Source: Coturnix japonica
Lineage: Eukaryota > Chordata > Aves > Galliformes > Phasianidae
DNA: 64,000 nt
Direction of reading: 5' to 3'
Assembly: GCF_001577835.2 (NCBI RefSeq)
Contig: NC_029527.1
Span: forward strand, 6,602,094 to 6,666,093
Positions 21,587-34,429 of this stretch are shown here, piece after piece (the stretch's first letter is position 1; each line of letters opens with the position of its first letter). The notes below the pieces were generated by a model. That model was not told where the DNA came from and searched no databases. It saw only the letters and a program-made list of their open reading frames with translations. A program made the position numbers and the translations under genes.

Positions 21587-22940
21587 CGGGGCCGGAGCCG
21601 TGCCGAGGCCTCATCTCAGAGCTGTAACACATCGAAGCATTGACGAGTTCTCAGGGATTTGTACAAACCATGGTGAACGTGCCAAAGTCCCTGAGGCAGG
21701 CAAGAGTCACTGACACTCCAACCTATAGCACTGCTGACACAGCGACCCAGGACCTCTGAGCAACCCGTGTAGATGCAGGAACAGGACCCGAACCTTTTCT
21801 ACTCCTAGGTTACAGTAGAAATGAGCAGAAACCACAACCCGCTAGCCATGCAGTGTGCTGAAGCTCCCGATGCAGCCCACGTTGCCCACGTTACCGGCAC
21901 ACAGTTGTGAATGGCATCACCTGGACTCTCTGACAGACACAGGGAACAGGAGGTGCCCCGGAGCGTGACTCGCCGTGTTCCCAGCCCTGAGCTCTGCGTT
22001 GCATGCTGCCGTGCTGTGCGATCCCCGCGCTCCGGGCACGGCGCTCCTCTCCTTGTTCAGATGATGAGAGAGAACACGTGGAAGTCACACAGCTCTGTGT
22101 GTGTGTGTGAACGCCTTCACACTTCGGCTGTGTGGATTTCCTCAGATCCCTGAGCAGCTCCTGTGCATGTGTGATGCCTTAACAGCCTGCAAGCAGCCCG
22201 GTGTGGGAGGGTAAATGCAGGGCAAGCGCATCTCAGCTCTTGTCTGTCCCCTCGTGCTGCAGAATGCTCTGATGTAAATAGCACATTTCTTACTGAATTC
22301 CGTGAATTCTGTGAATGGTGACGGTGCTGAAAACGTGTGGATGAGGGGAACCGGCCGGCACGGGGCGGCCATCGTGCCCAGGTACCTGTACATATATTTG
22401 GATCTCCCCAGTGGTTTCTCTGCTCTTTTTGGAGAGAAGAAACATTTGTTCTTTTGGAAAATGAGCAATTTGCTGTTAATCGCTTGTTATGGTTTCTACT
22501 ACAGGAGTTGATTAAAAAAAAATTAAACAGAATTTAAAAAAATAACTGATAGTTTTATGTGGTAAAAGCCAGAGAAGAAATGGTTACATATCTGTATGGT
22601 TTCTCCTATGCCACAGATTGGTGTCTGCAGAGAATTTCTATGGCAATTAAAATCTAGGAGTTTAAAGAGTGCTCCACGTGGTGGTTTCTTTCCTTTAGGA
22701 CGGATGGGGCTGTGTGGGGTGGTAGTGTTGGGGCTCTTTTCTTTCCTCTCACATTTATGTGAGTTCCAGGTTTTGCCATGAGGAACACTTGGTAATATTG
22801 AGAGAGATCGTGATGGGCAGGAAGGTTCCATGCTCACCTCCTCTAAGGTAAAAGATGAAATTGCTGGGTATTTTTTCCTTTTTAAGAGGAGGTAGCCCTA
22901 AACAGTCAAGAAGCACAATAAAAACTTGGGAGCCTGGAAA
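21587..22940 (+). other. ABHD6: ABHD6 3' UTR
   Basis: This is noncoding sequence after the ABHD6 stop. It includes a (GT)n-like run near 22098-22110. ATTAAA-like hexamers near 22510 would give a shorter form, and AATAAA at 22917-22922 a longer one. Confidence 0.65.
22917..22922 (+). terminator. ABHD6: ABHD6 distal poly(A) signal
   Basis: This is a canonical AATAAA hexamer about 1.33 kb past the stop. An A-rich ATTAAA cluster near 22510 is a candidate proximal site. Confidence 0.55.
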
Positions 22941-24465
22941 CCTGAGCTGAGTCTTAGCACTTAAAAGCTAAAATATGGTAAAAGTGTGCAATGGGCACCT
23001 CCTGGCTGCAGCTGGACATCACTGCAGGAGCAGCTCCTGCCTGGTGGTAGAACACTCCAGCCCTTTGCACAGGGGCTGGCAGCAGCTGAGAGCACTGACG
23101 AGCACAGGGAGCACCTGGAATTGGGCACTGACACCTCGCCCCTCATTCCCTGCCGGGAGCTGGCAAAGTCCCACACTTCTGAGTGCCGAGGGCTGCCCCT
23201 GGGAACCAGAACCCTCACTCTGAGGTAAGGCTGTGGCCCTGGGAAGTGCACAGTGGGGCTCCCATCTGGGATCTGGTTCAGCTATGGGCTAAATGGGGCG
23301 CTGTGCTGCTGTGGGGCTGAACAGTGCAGGGTGCCACGTGGGAGCTGCCCCGCAGTCCTTCCCCCACTGTCTGAACCTTCCCCTGACTCATGGCATTTCA
23401 CAACCCTCCTGGCAGCAGAATGTGTTTATCCTGGGGAAGCCAGGATGGGAGCACTCTGGGACATAAGATCCTATGACATGTTCCTGCTGCCTGTGTGGGA
23501 CAGGGTGCCCAGAGAGAAGCACGGTGCCCCTCCAGCCCTGTGTGCGCTGCTGCAACCAGCGCAGGGAAGGCAAGGAAGATGCATGGGGTCACAGTTTCAG
23601 TGGGCTTCATTGTTTTAGGGTTTCTTTTTTGCACAGCAGGCAGCTGTGAGAATGCATTTCTGAGGTGGGGGCTCTGCATTGAGCTGCTTCCTAGAAGTGC
23701 TCAGTTTGCCCTGCAGAGTAGAACCTACATTCAGCCTTGATGTGCTGCTCTATTGATTTCTTTCTTTTTTGATGTGATTCAGAGAACAGCTGTGTGGGCA
23801 CGTTGGGTGAGCTGCCACATTGCCTGTAACACTGCTGGGCTTTGTGCTTCAAACCCAAACACCCTGCGCTGCTCCCACCAGGACAGCGTTTGCTTCTCAT
23901 CAGTACTCTTCCTCTAATGCAGAATTAAAACTAAAGATCAATAAGGCCAACACGTTCTTTTGCCAGCTTATTCTATGGCAGACTCAGGAAGTGACAAAAA
24001 TATCACAGCAGTGAGGACTCAGGGAGCCCGGTCTCTGCTGGGTGCACTCAGTGGGTGATGCATGGGGCTGGAACAAGCTGCCTGCTGCTGTGCAGCTACT
24101 TGCCCACACCTGAGAGCAGGATTCTGCCTTCACTATTCCAGAGCTGCCCACTCCCTTCTTTTCTTCCTGGAAAAAGAAGCTCCCTCCTGCAGCTCTGCAC
24201 GGAGCTCTGATGGAGCTGGGACACATGGAGCATCCCCTGCAAGTCTCTTCCATCCTACCAAGGAGGGTTTGCGTCCACCTCCCGGTCCTCATTAAGCTGG
24301 AGGTTCCCCCAGCTTTGCAGCGGTGATGCCATTATTTGCGTGATAAACTGGACAAACGCAGCTCCTGCTGCTGCTCTCCCCTTGCACAACCGCAGAAGGA
24401 CACGGGGATGGCACAGCGCAGCCCGTGGCTCCGTGCCGCGGCCACTCCGGCACTAGTGACGAAGT

Positions 24466-24484
24466 GGCACCAGGTGGCAGCAAG
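24466..24484 (+). promoter_or_regulatory. CTCF-like motif
   Basis: GGCACCAGGTGGCAGCAAG matches the CTCF core (CACCAGGTGGCAG) with one early mismatch. It lies in a GC-rich patch in an otherwise gene-free interval. Occupancy is inferred only. Confidence 0.5.
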
Positions 24485-24622
24485 CGACCGCCGCGGGGAG
24501 CGATGTGCCCGAGGTCCTCCCCGAGCCCCCCGCAGCATCGGGCCGTACCCCCGCACCGCCACCCAGGAGCTGGCAGCTCTCGGGTCAAACTCTCTCCCTC
24601 CCGACATGTGTCGACGTGGAGG

Positions 24623-24630
24623 TATAAAAA
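24623..24630 (+). promoter_or_regulatory. TATA box of a possible unannotated transcript
   Basis: TATAAAAA lies in a CpG-containing GC-rich context, an unusual combination by chance. A start would fall near 24655. A possible donor (AAGGTGAAGG) lies near 24720. No convincing protein frame follows, so the product, if any, may be noncoding. Confidence 0.35.
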
Positions 24631-26559
24631 CAACTCGGCTCGAATCATTCAATCATTAACTCGCTCCGCTGCGACCAAAAGCCCCTCGGTGCTCTTGGGG
24701 CGTCTGTGCCGATGGGCAGAAGGTGAAGGCAGGGTGCGGGGATGGCACGCAGCACCGGGCAGCGCTGCACGCACAGCCCGAGCGGGGCACCGGGAGCTGC
24801 AGCAGTGCGATCCGCAGCCTCTTCCTGTTGTGCAACGTGTGCCAGCGGCCCACTGGATGTTTAGGAGATTTGTCAGGGCTGTTGTGCTTCCAGATAATGT
24901 TTATTTGCTTGCTTCAGGTCTGGCTTTCACAAGCAATGGATTTAAATAGCACAGGCTGAGGCAGGGCACGAAACTTCTGCCCCGAGCCCCTGCGGCCCCC
25001 TCCACCCGCCCTGTGCCCCGCACACAGCCCTGCGCTCCTGCTGGCCCCGGGCTGGGCTTGGCACTGAGGCTATTTCCATTTTCACTGCTCAGCTTTCACA
25101 CCATCCTGCCTTTGTGTAATAGTTCAGTATGGGATAGGAGGCTGTTTGGCCAGCCCTGCCCACGTGGGGGGCCCGTGGCTTTGTTCAGACCCGCGGACCC
25201 TGTGTGGCACCACTCTGTGCTCACACATCTTCCCCTTCGCTGCCTCCCCCCACCCCGTTTTTGGCTTGATCCTCTCCTGGATCATACCGTGTTACAGCTC
25301 AGGCTGGGAGCAGGATGTGCCAGCAGAGCTGGGGTCCATGGTGCAGCAGTGATCACAGATCGTGATCGTGATGGTATCAGTGCCAAGGTGCTCTAGCCAT
25401 GTGTTATGCTCTGCTTTTGTTGCCATTGAGGTTTTGCAGCTTTGTGATACAGCGCACCACAAACCCCAGCACCCAGGGCAGAAACCTTTGTGCGGCTTCT
25501 TTTTCCCTGAAGTAAGGAACACAGAGTCTTCTTGATAAGCACTGCTGTAAATCGAAAGTTGAACGGCCATCAGGAGCTCTGCAGGGAGGTGTCCTGGTGT
25601 CCCAGCCAGTGCGGACAGAATGTGACACCAGTGGGGATGGGATGTGTCATGGCCGTGTGGTCAGAGCACTCTGCATGTCAGCCAGGACTGCTGTTCTTCA
25701 TGGGCACCCCTTGTAGGCACCAGGAGCAACGGGATTTTAAAGCTGCTCTTTAAATGAGGGTTTATCCGAGATTTACTCACACCAGGTCACAGTGTGTCCC
25801 CCATTGCTGCCAGCTCTGTGTCTCTGGGCTCCACACCGCTCCCATCCTTCCTCAAAACAATGTGCTTGCATAACGTGCCTGAAGGTTAATTACTGTTGGA
25901 GTGTCCTTCCTGATGGTTCCTGTGCTCCAGGAGTGGATCATGGAATCCTTGGCAGGCAAGCCATGCCAATGCAGCCTTCAGTTGAGACCAAATCTTAGCC
26001 ACAAAGGCCAGCTGGGTTCTCCCAAAGCAATGCAGCTGTCATAGGCTGGACTGGGTGGCACTGGTTTTTTTTGGCAATATTGCCCAGCAGTTCCTTCTGG
26101 GGAGATTTATCTCTTATTCTTACCTCTTCACCTGGGCCTGGCCATGTGGGCTAATGTTTCCCAAGGTTGCAGAGGTCCAACAAAGGGAAAGCAGCAGAAC
26201 CTGTTGGCATCATGCCCCCCCTTCAAGAGCATGGACCCAAAGGAAGGGACCAGGCTCATCCTGCAGCACGGTGCCAGCTCAGGCAGTGTGTGCTGGATCA
26301 CCTGTCCCAGCACCCAGCCGTGCTCTGCAGGTGGGACACAGCGTTCCTGAGCCAGCAAAGCCTGCTCCTAAAAATAACTTTCTTATCTTTCACTCCATCC
26401 AAATCAACATCAGTTCAGGCTATAAATAGCTTTGTGTGCTGAGCGGGTTTACTGCCAGGGGCTGCAGGAGGGGGGATGTAGGGGCTCTTCTGGGTGTCCC
26501 CCAGTGGTCAGCCACCCCAAACCTCAATGAGCTGGGGGCTCTCTGGGGTGGGAAGAATG

Positions 26560-26582
26560 CCCCCCCCCCCCCCCCCCCCCCC
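26560..26582 (+). repeat. Poly(C) run of 23
   Basis: This is an uninterrupted C homopolymer. Its length is likely variable between individuals and hard to sequence exactly. Confidence 0.95.
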
Positions 26583-28912
26583 AGTTTCATCCCCTTGTAA
26601 AACAGCTAACAAAAAATCTGGGTAAATAATACCCTTGCTGAGTCAGAGCCTTGTGCAGGTCATCACCTGAACCCCCCACACTGTCTGGGCTGCAGAACCC
26701 TGAGTGGATCTGACATGACCCGGTGTCATTCTGCCCATGGTCTGGCCTCATGCTGCCATGCCATGTCATGCCACATGCTTAGTGACTGTCCCCTGGTTCA
26801 CTGCTTTCCTGGTTCCCAGCCCTGGCTATGGGGGTGAGCATGAATGGCCAGCAGGCTCAGGAAATGTGAATGTGATCCAATGCTGGTTCCCCACAGGTTA
26901 AATGGGAATTACTGTACCCACTAATCCCTTGGCTCAGCTGCCGGGAACAGCCCAAATCCTGGATTTTACAACCCTGTGTACATACAGGAAACAGGCTGCG
27001 TGCCCCCACTGTGCCCACACCTCCTGCCCCAGTGCTGAGTGAGCCATGTCTCATGCCCACAGCTATGCATGGCTGCACAGTGGCAGCAGCTCCCACTGAT
27101 CCAGGCTGCTTCTTATGGGAATGCCCCAGCATAGGCCTGTTTGAGGGCTCGGGGACATGTGTGTCCCTTAGCAGAGGTGCCAGCAGGGCTGGCAGCCCAG
27201 GGTGTCCCAGTGTCCCGCGCTGGGCCCTGGCCAGAGCCCTTGGGTTCACTCCTCTGGGCACTAAAATTAGTGACAACATCAAAGCAGGAGGGAAAAAAAA
27301 TAAAGGAGAGGGAGAGTCTTTGTTTACTTTAATCAAAAATAATTTGCGGCAACACATCTTCTTCCAAAGCAAACAGAGCTGAGCCTGCCTGCGCTAATTT
27401 GGGAAGCTGGAAGGGAGTGAAATGAAAGCGCAGACCTGGGACAAGGAAATGAGCAGTCTGCAGGGCGAAAATAGAGCAGCAGAGCCGGGCAGCCCGGCTT
27501 TCTCACCTGGGGGGACTGTGGGCCGATAGCATCTTCAATAATATGATGTGATTCTTCCCCCTGCGGGGATGTCTTTAATTGGAAAATTAGGCTGAGGAGA
27601 GATATTCCACCACACCAAGTGGTTGCAGCAGCCCTGACTCAGGGTGATGCGGCATTCCTCACCCAATCATGGGGCAAAACTAATGCCTGTGGCCCTGAAG
27701 CACTGCAGGGGCTGGGCTGCTGACTGCAGGCTCCTGGATTATTTTTTTACCTCTGTTTTATTTGACATTTTTCTGGCGTTAGCTGGGCCGGGTAAGGACT
27801 TTGGGCCACCTCTCTGATGTTAATTTCCACTGGCGTGTTATAATCTATTAATTAGGTAATAGGCACCGTGGGTGAAGTTTGGGTTTCAGCAAGATGTCAA
27901 GCGTAGGTCAGGCTCACAGCTCATCCCCAGCCTGGCTGCTCTCCACTGCTGGAGCTTGGGGGTGGGGGCAGGTGAATTGCTGGAGGGCTGATGGCCAGGG
28001 GGAGGTCCCCATCAAGAGGGTTCTGGGGACCCTGGGCACCCAACTACTGCATTAATTCTTTGATGTCCTTATAATTTATTTCTGCAGCCAAGTTGTTTTC
28101 GTGATAAAATGGAAATGTTTCCCATGGGCAACTTTGAAATGAAGAGCTGGGTGAGGAAGCTAAATTTAACCCCCTGGAGCCACTGGTGTTGGAGCTGCTG
28201 GGTCTGTGCTAACCTGGGGGATGTGGTGCACAGCCCTGGGGGATCCCCACTGCCTCTGAGGCCTCTCTCTGCAGGAGCATGGGGGCTGGTTGCAGGGCTG
28301 AGCTCAGAGCTGAGCTTGGCTGTGCCTCACTCAGGGTAGAGGCGTCCCCTTCTCCCCCATCCGCTGTAAGTGACACTGCTGGGAACATGCAGGCCACCCT
28401 TCCATATGAAACAACGGTCTCATTAGCAGGAAAGTTCAGCCCTGCCTGCCCTATTGACTCATCGCCTTCCCTTTCATCTTCTCTCAGAAGTAGCTCATTA
28501 TATGCTCTATAAATAGGTTTTTCTACCGATTACCGTTACCCAGCTATCACCATTCCCCTCCCAGGCATGACGCCAGCAGCTGGCCCCCTGGTAGGGATTC
28601 CAATGGCAGTAAGTGAGTGGGTTCATCCTGGGACCACCTCCTCTTTGCCTTATTTTGTGTGACTTTCTTGCAGTGGCTTCCTGATGCCTCTGACTGCATG
28701 CCCACGTGTTGCCCCTTCCTCCTGCTTGCTCAGAGCAGTAATCCCAGCACCCCCAGCCAGAGTCCCCAGTGCCACCCAGTGCAGTGGCACACTCTTGGTG
28801 GCCTTGCAGGGACACTGTGTTGGGATGTGGTCCCACCTTGTATGTGGTCCCAATGGCCGTGCAAGAGGAGTGGGGGATAGAGGGGTGCCAAGAGGGATGC
28901 CAGTGCCCTATT

Positions 28913-29117
28913 ATAGAATCATAAAGGCTGGAAAGCCCACTGAGATCATCTAGTCCAACCATCAGCTCAACACCACCATATCACTAGACCATGTCACTCA
29001 GTGCGACATCTGCCTTTTTCTTGCACACCTCCAGGGGCAGTGGCTCTACCACCTCCCTGGGCAGCTGGTAACAGTGCTTCGCCACTCTTTCAGAGGAGAA
29101 ATTTTTCCTAATAACTA
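28913..29117 (-). mobile_element. CR1 LINE 3' fragment
   Basis: TATAGAATCATAAAGGCTGG, GATCATCTAGTCCAACCATC and CTCCCTGGGCAGCTGGTAAC are the reverse complement of the CR1 3' UTR and last coding part. The copy is 5'-truncated and moderately diverged. Confidence 0.88.
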
Positions 29118-29401
29118 CGGCACAAGTCTCCAATGGGTTTGAGCACTGGGTGACATTGGCAGGTTTTCAGGGCCAGGAAGAACAATGATCTCCATTTAGT
29201 GCTATCTGCTCTGTCACAGGGACCATTGTGAATCTGGCATTCCTTGGCAGCCATTTGGGTGGCTAATTACCCTCCCACTTGATTAAGAGGGTAATTGTGC
29301 CTCACTGGGGGGTGGAGGCTGCAGGGAAAATAGGTTGGGTGTGGAGCTGCTTCCACATCCAGCAGTCTTTGTCCATGACCCCATGGATTTGTATTTGCCA
29401 G

Positions 29402-29487
29402 TATGGTTTAGCAGGCATAGTGGTGACAGGTTGGCGGTTGGACTTGATGATCTTAGTGGTATTTTCCATCCTTAATGATTCTATGAC
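29402..29487 (+). mobile_element. CR1 LINE 3' end fragment
   Basis: TATGGTTTAGCAGGCATAGT, GGTTGGACTTGATGATCTTA and TTAATGATTCTATGA form the last about 85 bases of a sense CR1. It is a very short 5'-truncated copy. Confidence 0.85.
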
Positions 29488-32400
29488 AATGGTTTCAAAG
29501 TCAAGACTGAGATGCTGGAAACTGCTCTGGCAAGGAGGAGCCCACCGCTCAGGGATGAGCCATCTGTGCTCACCCCATGACATCCCCAGCTCCTGCTGAG
29601 CAGCACAGAGCTCTTCCCCACGTGATGACGGGGGTACTGGATAATGACAATGATAACCATAACAATAATAATCCTTCCCGGCTATCAGCAGAGGAGCTCT
29701 GTGTGCTAAGCCTTGTGCCTCCCTGCAGCCTGATGCCAACCCACCTGAGAGGGGAGAACTGGCTGGGGGGGCTTCACAGCCTTCTTCATTAACCTTGGCC
29801 CAGATAGTTGGCTTCAATAATCCCTGCATAGCTTGTCCAGATCAGGGCAGCATTTGCCTCATCTCTGAGATGAGAAAATCATCAGGAATACTTTTTCCAA
29901 TACCCTCGCCAGTGCCACCACCCTGCTGGGACTGAGCAGGGGACAGCAGCACTTGCTCTGTGCCAGGCAGAGCTGTCACATTCCTCACTTGCTATGCTTG
30001 CAAGCCTGCCCTGCTCCAGATCAGCCTGCAGCATCTTTTATTTTGAGGTCAGCAGCAGCTGCTGGCAGCCTGGCCTCGCTCCCTGTTTACATTTTAAGCA
30101 GCTCAATGCAAATACAAAATTAACTGCTTCCTCAGATTGCTTTAACCATTTCATTGCTTCTGCTGGGGAAATGAGGACAAATGGACACGGTGCTGGTGGC
30201 CTGCAAGCAGCTATTGTCTTGCAGCAGATGAGGCTTCGGTTCTTCTGTTTAATCCCAGTTTTGGTCAGCAAGCCCAGACTCATCACTGAGCTCACATACA
30301 GTCTGCAGTGTAATTGTTCCACCATTTCAGCCCTGGAGAGTAGAGGGGAAAAGGGAGAGGGGATCTGTGCAGCTCTGCAGTGATATCTGCACCTTCTGCC
30401 CCGGGGATGTGGGGGCTTTTGCGGCTGTTTCACTCAGCAGGGACAGCAGCCAGGAGCTGCGGGCAGCCAGCAAGACGTCATCCTTGTGCTGGGAGCACAC
30501 ACTGTTCCCTCTCTGAAAATGACTCGAGAGGAAGGAATTTAACACAGAATTTCCTCCTTATGGGTCTCCTGCCCTTGCTCTGGCCACAGTCTCCCAGAAG
30601 AGGGATTCTGAGATGCAGAATCTGCTTTCTTCTGAAGAGTTTTCTGCTGCAGCTGAACACTTGAGCAGTCGGGAGGAGGCCAGTGAGCTCCCTTGGGAAG
30701 CGCAGTGATGGTGACATGCCAGACAGACTGAGGGCTCACTGTCCCGTGCATAGCAAGCCTCCTCTCAGTGTGCAGCCACGTGGCTGGGCAGCACATGAAC
30801 TGCTCTCACCCAACAGCACTATCCACTGCCAGCTGGAAATCATGAGCTCTTTGCAGGAGCAATGATGTTATGTGCACCATGACTGCAATGTTAGGCATTG
30901 CATGTTTGCGGCAGCAGTAGGGGTGATGGGAATGAGCAACAGCAGCTGCACTTTTGGTGCCACCCGCTTGTCACAGGGGCTGGAGACCTTTGTAAATTTC
31001 CCCTAAAGAAGGTAAATTTCCCCTAAAGTAGGTCAGCATCCAATCTCTCTTTGGAAAGATGAGAAGCACACAGGATTAATTAGCTTGTTTGGTATTACAC
31101 AGTCAGGCAATGGCAGTGCTGCTGGGAAGCATCCCCAGGGCTGGGGCAGAGGTGCTCTTATGGTGTGTCCCCTCCAAGCCCAGCTATTGGGTGCAGCCCA
31201 GCCACCTCCCGGCCACTGTCACCGCAGGAACACGGTTTGCTGCAGCTGCTGCCTGGCTGTTTGCAGCCAGCTTCTGTTTCAAAGCTGTGCAATAGGTGGT
31301 GATGTAACTCAGCACTAAAAATAGCTCAGGAAGAGTCCCTGGAGCAGCAGGAGGAACTGCAGGGAAGGGCCGTATCAGCAGCATGACGTTCCTTCCCAAC
31401 TGACACTGGCTCACACCGTTCCCTTGGCATTGCCAAGCTCTGCCTGCTCCCTGATGGCTTCATTTGTGTTGGGCTGCTGGCAGGAAGTGTGGGATGAGGG
31501 AGCAAGGGAAAGGAGCAGGAGGAAACCTGCATCCAGGCCCCTCCATGGGAGATCATTGGTAAGAAATGACTTATTGGTGCAAAATCTTGCAGGCATTACA
31601 TGAGCTGGATGGGGATGAGAAGCTCTCTGCAACTGGTTCTTCACCAGGGTGGCTCAGAGGGACATCTGATCTCCTCTTATCCTGGCAAAATGACTCATAT
31701 AGGGTCTGTTGGGACCATCCCTTATCCCATAGGGTCCAGAATCTGAGTGAAACCCAGCTGCACAGAGCAGTCACAAAAGTGAGGATGGAAATGAGATGGG
31801 GATGGTGGTGGGAGGCTGAGAGCAGCTGACAGATGAACTGGCTTGTTTTTGATTGATATTTATATCTGAAGTGGCTTTTCCCTGCCCTAAATAGCCTGCA
31901 TGGCTGAGCTCTGAGCAGCAGTGCAGACATCCGCACAGCACTGTGCAGAGAGCGGAGATTTATTCACTGAGAAACATCTGAGGGAGGCTCAGAAAAAGCA
32001 GAATTGGAAAGCAAAGCTGCAGGAGGGTGTGCAGGGACAGAGCTGCCTGAACAGAGAAGTGAGAGGAGCAAACCAAAATGGCCAGTGCTTCTCTTGCCCC
32101 TCTGTGCTGGGGTTGCAAGCCCACCTTTGCCACTGCTTTGCCATGCAGGAAAATACAGAAAAATGGTACCAAAAATAATTCTCTGGCCTGTCCTAACCTT
32201 TGGGCAATCACCATATTGTTCTGTTCACGTATCTTTTGGTGAGGAATGTTTTTTATCTTGCAATAGCACAGAGGAATTCTGCTGTGCCAGCAGCTCACAA
32301 GGGAAGGGAGAGTCATGCTGGAGGTTGGCCGGCACAGCAGACACAACTGATAAAGACAGGGGAAGGAGGGGACAGAGCAGTAGCTAGTTTTGATATCAGG

Positions 32401-33690
32401 AGCATAAGTTTAGTCTATTATGGTAACAGTCTGGCAAGAGTCCCTGATCTCCAAAGAGGGAAGAGGCAGAGAGTACTTTGCCTGCATTGCTGGCCTGGGG
32501 GCAGCCTTTGGTGCTACCTCTCTGCTTGTAACACAGCCAACAAACCAAACCCATAAACCATAAGCTACATATGTTTTTGTTTGTGGTTCTTGGGTCAGAT
32601 CAAATCAGTTAATAGAAACTTAGAAGGGAGAAAACTTATTGTGTTCATCACAGCCTTGTGCAGGGAAGCATTGCTCTGACACCTGTGACCTCTCTTGTCC
32701 TGGCTCCCTGCAGCTCTTGAGAAATCCTCTCCAAACAGAACCTGGCTGTGCTATGCCGTGTTTATTCCCATCCCTTCAGCTTGAAACTGCTCTGGGCTGA
32801 CAGAAGGTGCCTGGCCAGAGCTCTGGCATCTGATCACAGAAAGCCCCCCATCGCTCTTCACCTTCCAGATTCATTCTCACATTATTACTTTGGCCCCATC
32901 AGCATTGAGTGTAGAGCCTAGAATCTATTTCCGCGCAAGACATCTTTAAAGCATGACATTTCCCATCTTCCTTATTAAATTAGGCGCTGGCCTCTTCAGT
33001 GGTTTGCCTTGGTGTGTACTGAATCAGACACAACATCTCATGAGATGTTTTGCAAGTAAATAGTAATGAGAACCATGTGCATTCATTTGCACTAATGTAG
33101 GCACCACAAAAATGGCACAGGCTGTGTCTGACTGCCCATGAGGACAGGGGATTGCTGTTATCAACATGTGGTCAGGGGCAGCAGGAGAGTGGAGGGGCAG
33201 ATGGAGCTGAGCAGCAATACGGCCCTGCTGAGCCACATTTCATGTCCATGTCTTCTTGTTACAGCCATGACCCAGCTCAGGAAAGCTGATCGCAGGGAGG
33301 CAGGAGGTGTCGGGGTGACTTGTGGCCTGGAATCGCTCCCTGGGTAATTAAGAAGGACAGCAAGGCCCAAGGAAACCTAACGCTGCTGTAATGCCATGGG
33401 AACCCCCAGCACTCAGTACAGCACCAGGAGCACTGGCCTGGGGGTGTTCACAGCCACTAGAGATTAAAACAGGCAGAGTGAGCTGATAATCTCCTGCCAC
33501 AAGTGCCAGTTCCTCGGGTAAACTACACATGTATTCCTTCAACCCAAAGAGAGCTGGATTTTAACAGTGTGCTTCTATGAGGCCAGGCCATGCTGCCAGC
33601 GTGCAGCAGTGCCCATAGATACCGGTACCCCCACACTAACCGGGCTGCTGGGGCAGCACCAGGCCACAGGTCCCGAGGAGTCACACTCCT

Positions 33691-34280
33691 CACAGAATCA
33701 CAGAATGACCCGGGTTGGAAGGGACCTCAAGGATCATGTAGTTCCAACCCCCCTGCCTGGCAGGGCCACCAAACATACACTTTTACTAGATCAGGTTGCC
33801 CAGGGCCCCGTCCAACCTGGCCTTGAACACCTCCAAGGACGGGGCATCCACAACCTCCCTGGGCAGCCTGTTCCAGGGCCTAACCACTCTCCTAGTGAAG
33901 AACTTCCCCCTAACATCCAACCTAAATCTTCCCTCTTTTAACTTAAAACCATTTCCCCGTGTCCTGCTATTATCAGCCCTTTCCAAGAGTTTACTCCCCT
34001 CCTGGCAGTAAGTTCCCTTCAGGTATTGAAAGGCAGCAATGAGGTCACCCCGCAACCTTCTCTTCTCCAGGCTGAACAAACCCAACTCCCTCAGCCTGTC
34101 CTCATAGGGGAGGTGCTCCAGCCCCCTGATCATCTTCCTGTCCCTCCTCTGGACCCTTAACAAAATCTCCATGTCTTTCTTGTACTGAGGGCTCCACACC
34201 TGGACACAGTACAACAGATGGGGCCTCACAAGAGTGGAGTAGAGAGGGACAATCACCTCCCTATCCCTGCTGACCACCCC
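33691..34280 (-). mobile_element. CR1 LINE (CR1-F-like), 5'-truncated, with open C-terminal ORF2
   Basis: Reading the minus strand, about 500 bases form one uninterrupted frame of the reverse transcriptase C-terminal region ([20 protein letters not shown], then [20 protein letters not shown], then [20 protein letters not shown]). A stop at 33786 is followed by a 3' UTR ending CTGTGATTCTGTG. The open frame and close match to the copy at 38.4 kb point to a fairly young insertion. The endonuclease and most of the polymerase domain are absent, so it cannot move by itself. Confidence 0.92.
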
Positions 34281-34429
34281 TGTCCTGATGGAGCTCCTCA
34301 TGGGGAGCCCACGAGCGGACACAGCTCGTGACGGACAGCCCAGGAGCGGGCCGAGCCGAACCGTGTCAGTCAGCGGAGCCCATTGAACTGAGCGGAGAGC
34401 CCCGTACCCCAGCTCCCCTAGCAACAGAG

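Larger units (their letters stand above)
22945..34420. other. Large intergenic interval between ABHD6 and IP6K2 (synteny seam)
   Basis: About 11.5 kb have no exon I can recognise on either strand. Items within it are a GC-rich patch with a CTCF-like motif and TATA box (24.4-24.8 kb), a run of 23 C (26560-26582), AT-rich homeobox-like blocks (27.3-27.9 kb), two CR1 fragments near 29 kb, a duplicated 20-mer near 31.0 kb and a longer CR1 at 33.7-34.3 kb. The rest shows nothing specific. Confidence 0.65.

Noticed and set aside
29638-29680. Degenerate AATGATAAC/AATAATAAT stretch as a possible microsatellite or element tail
   Set aside because: It is too short and irregular to assign.
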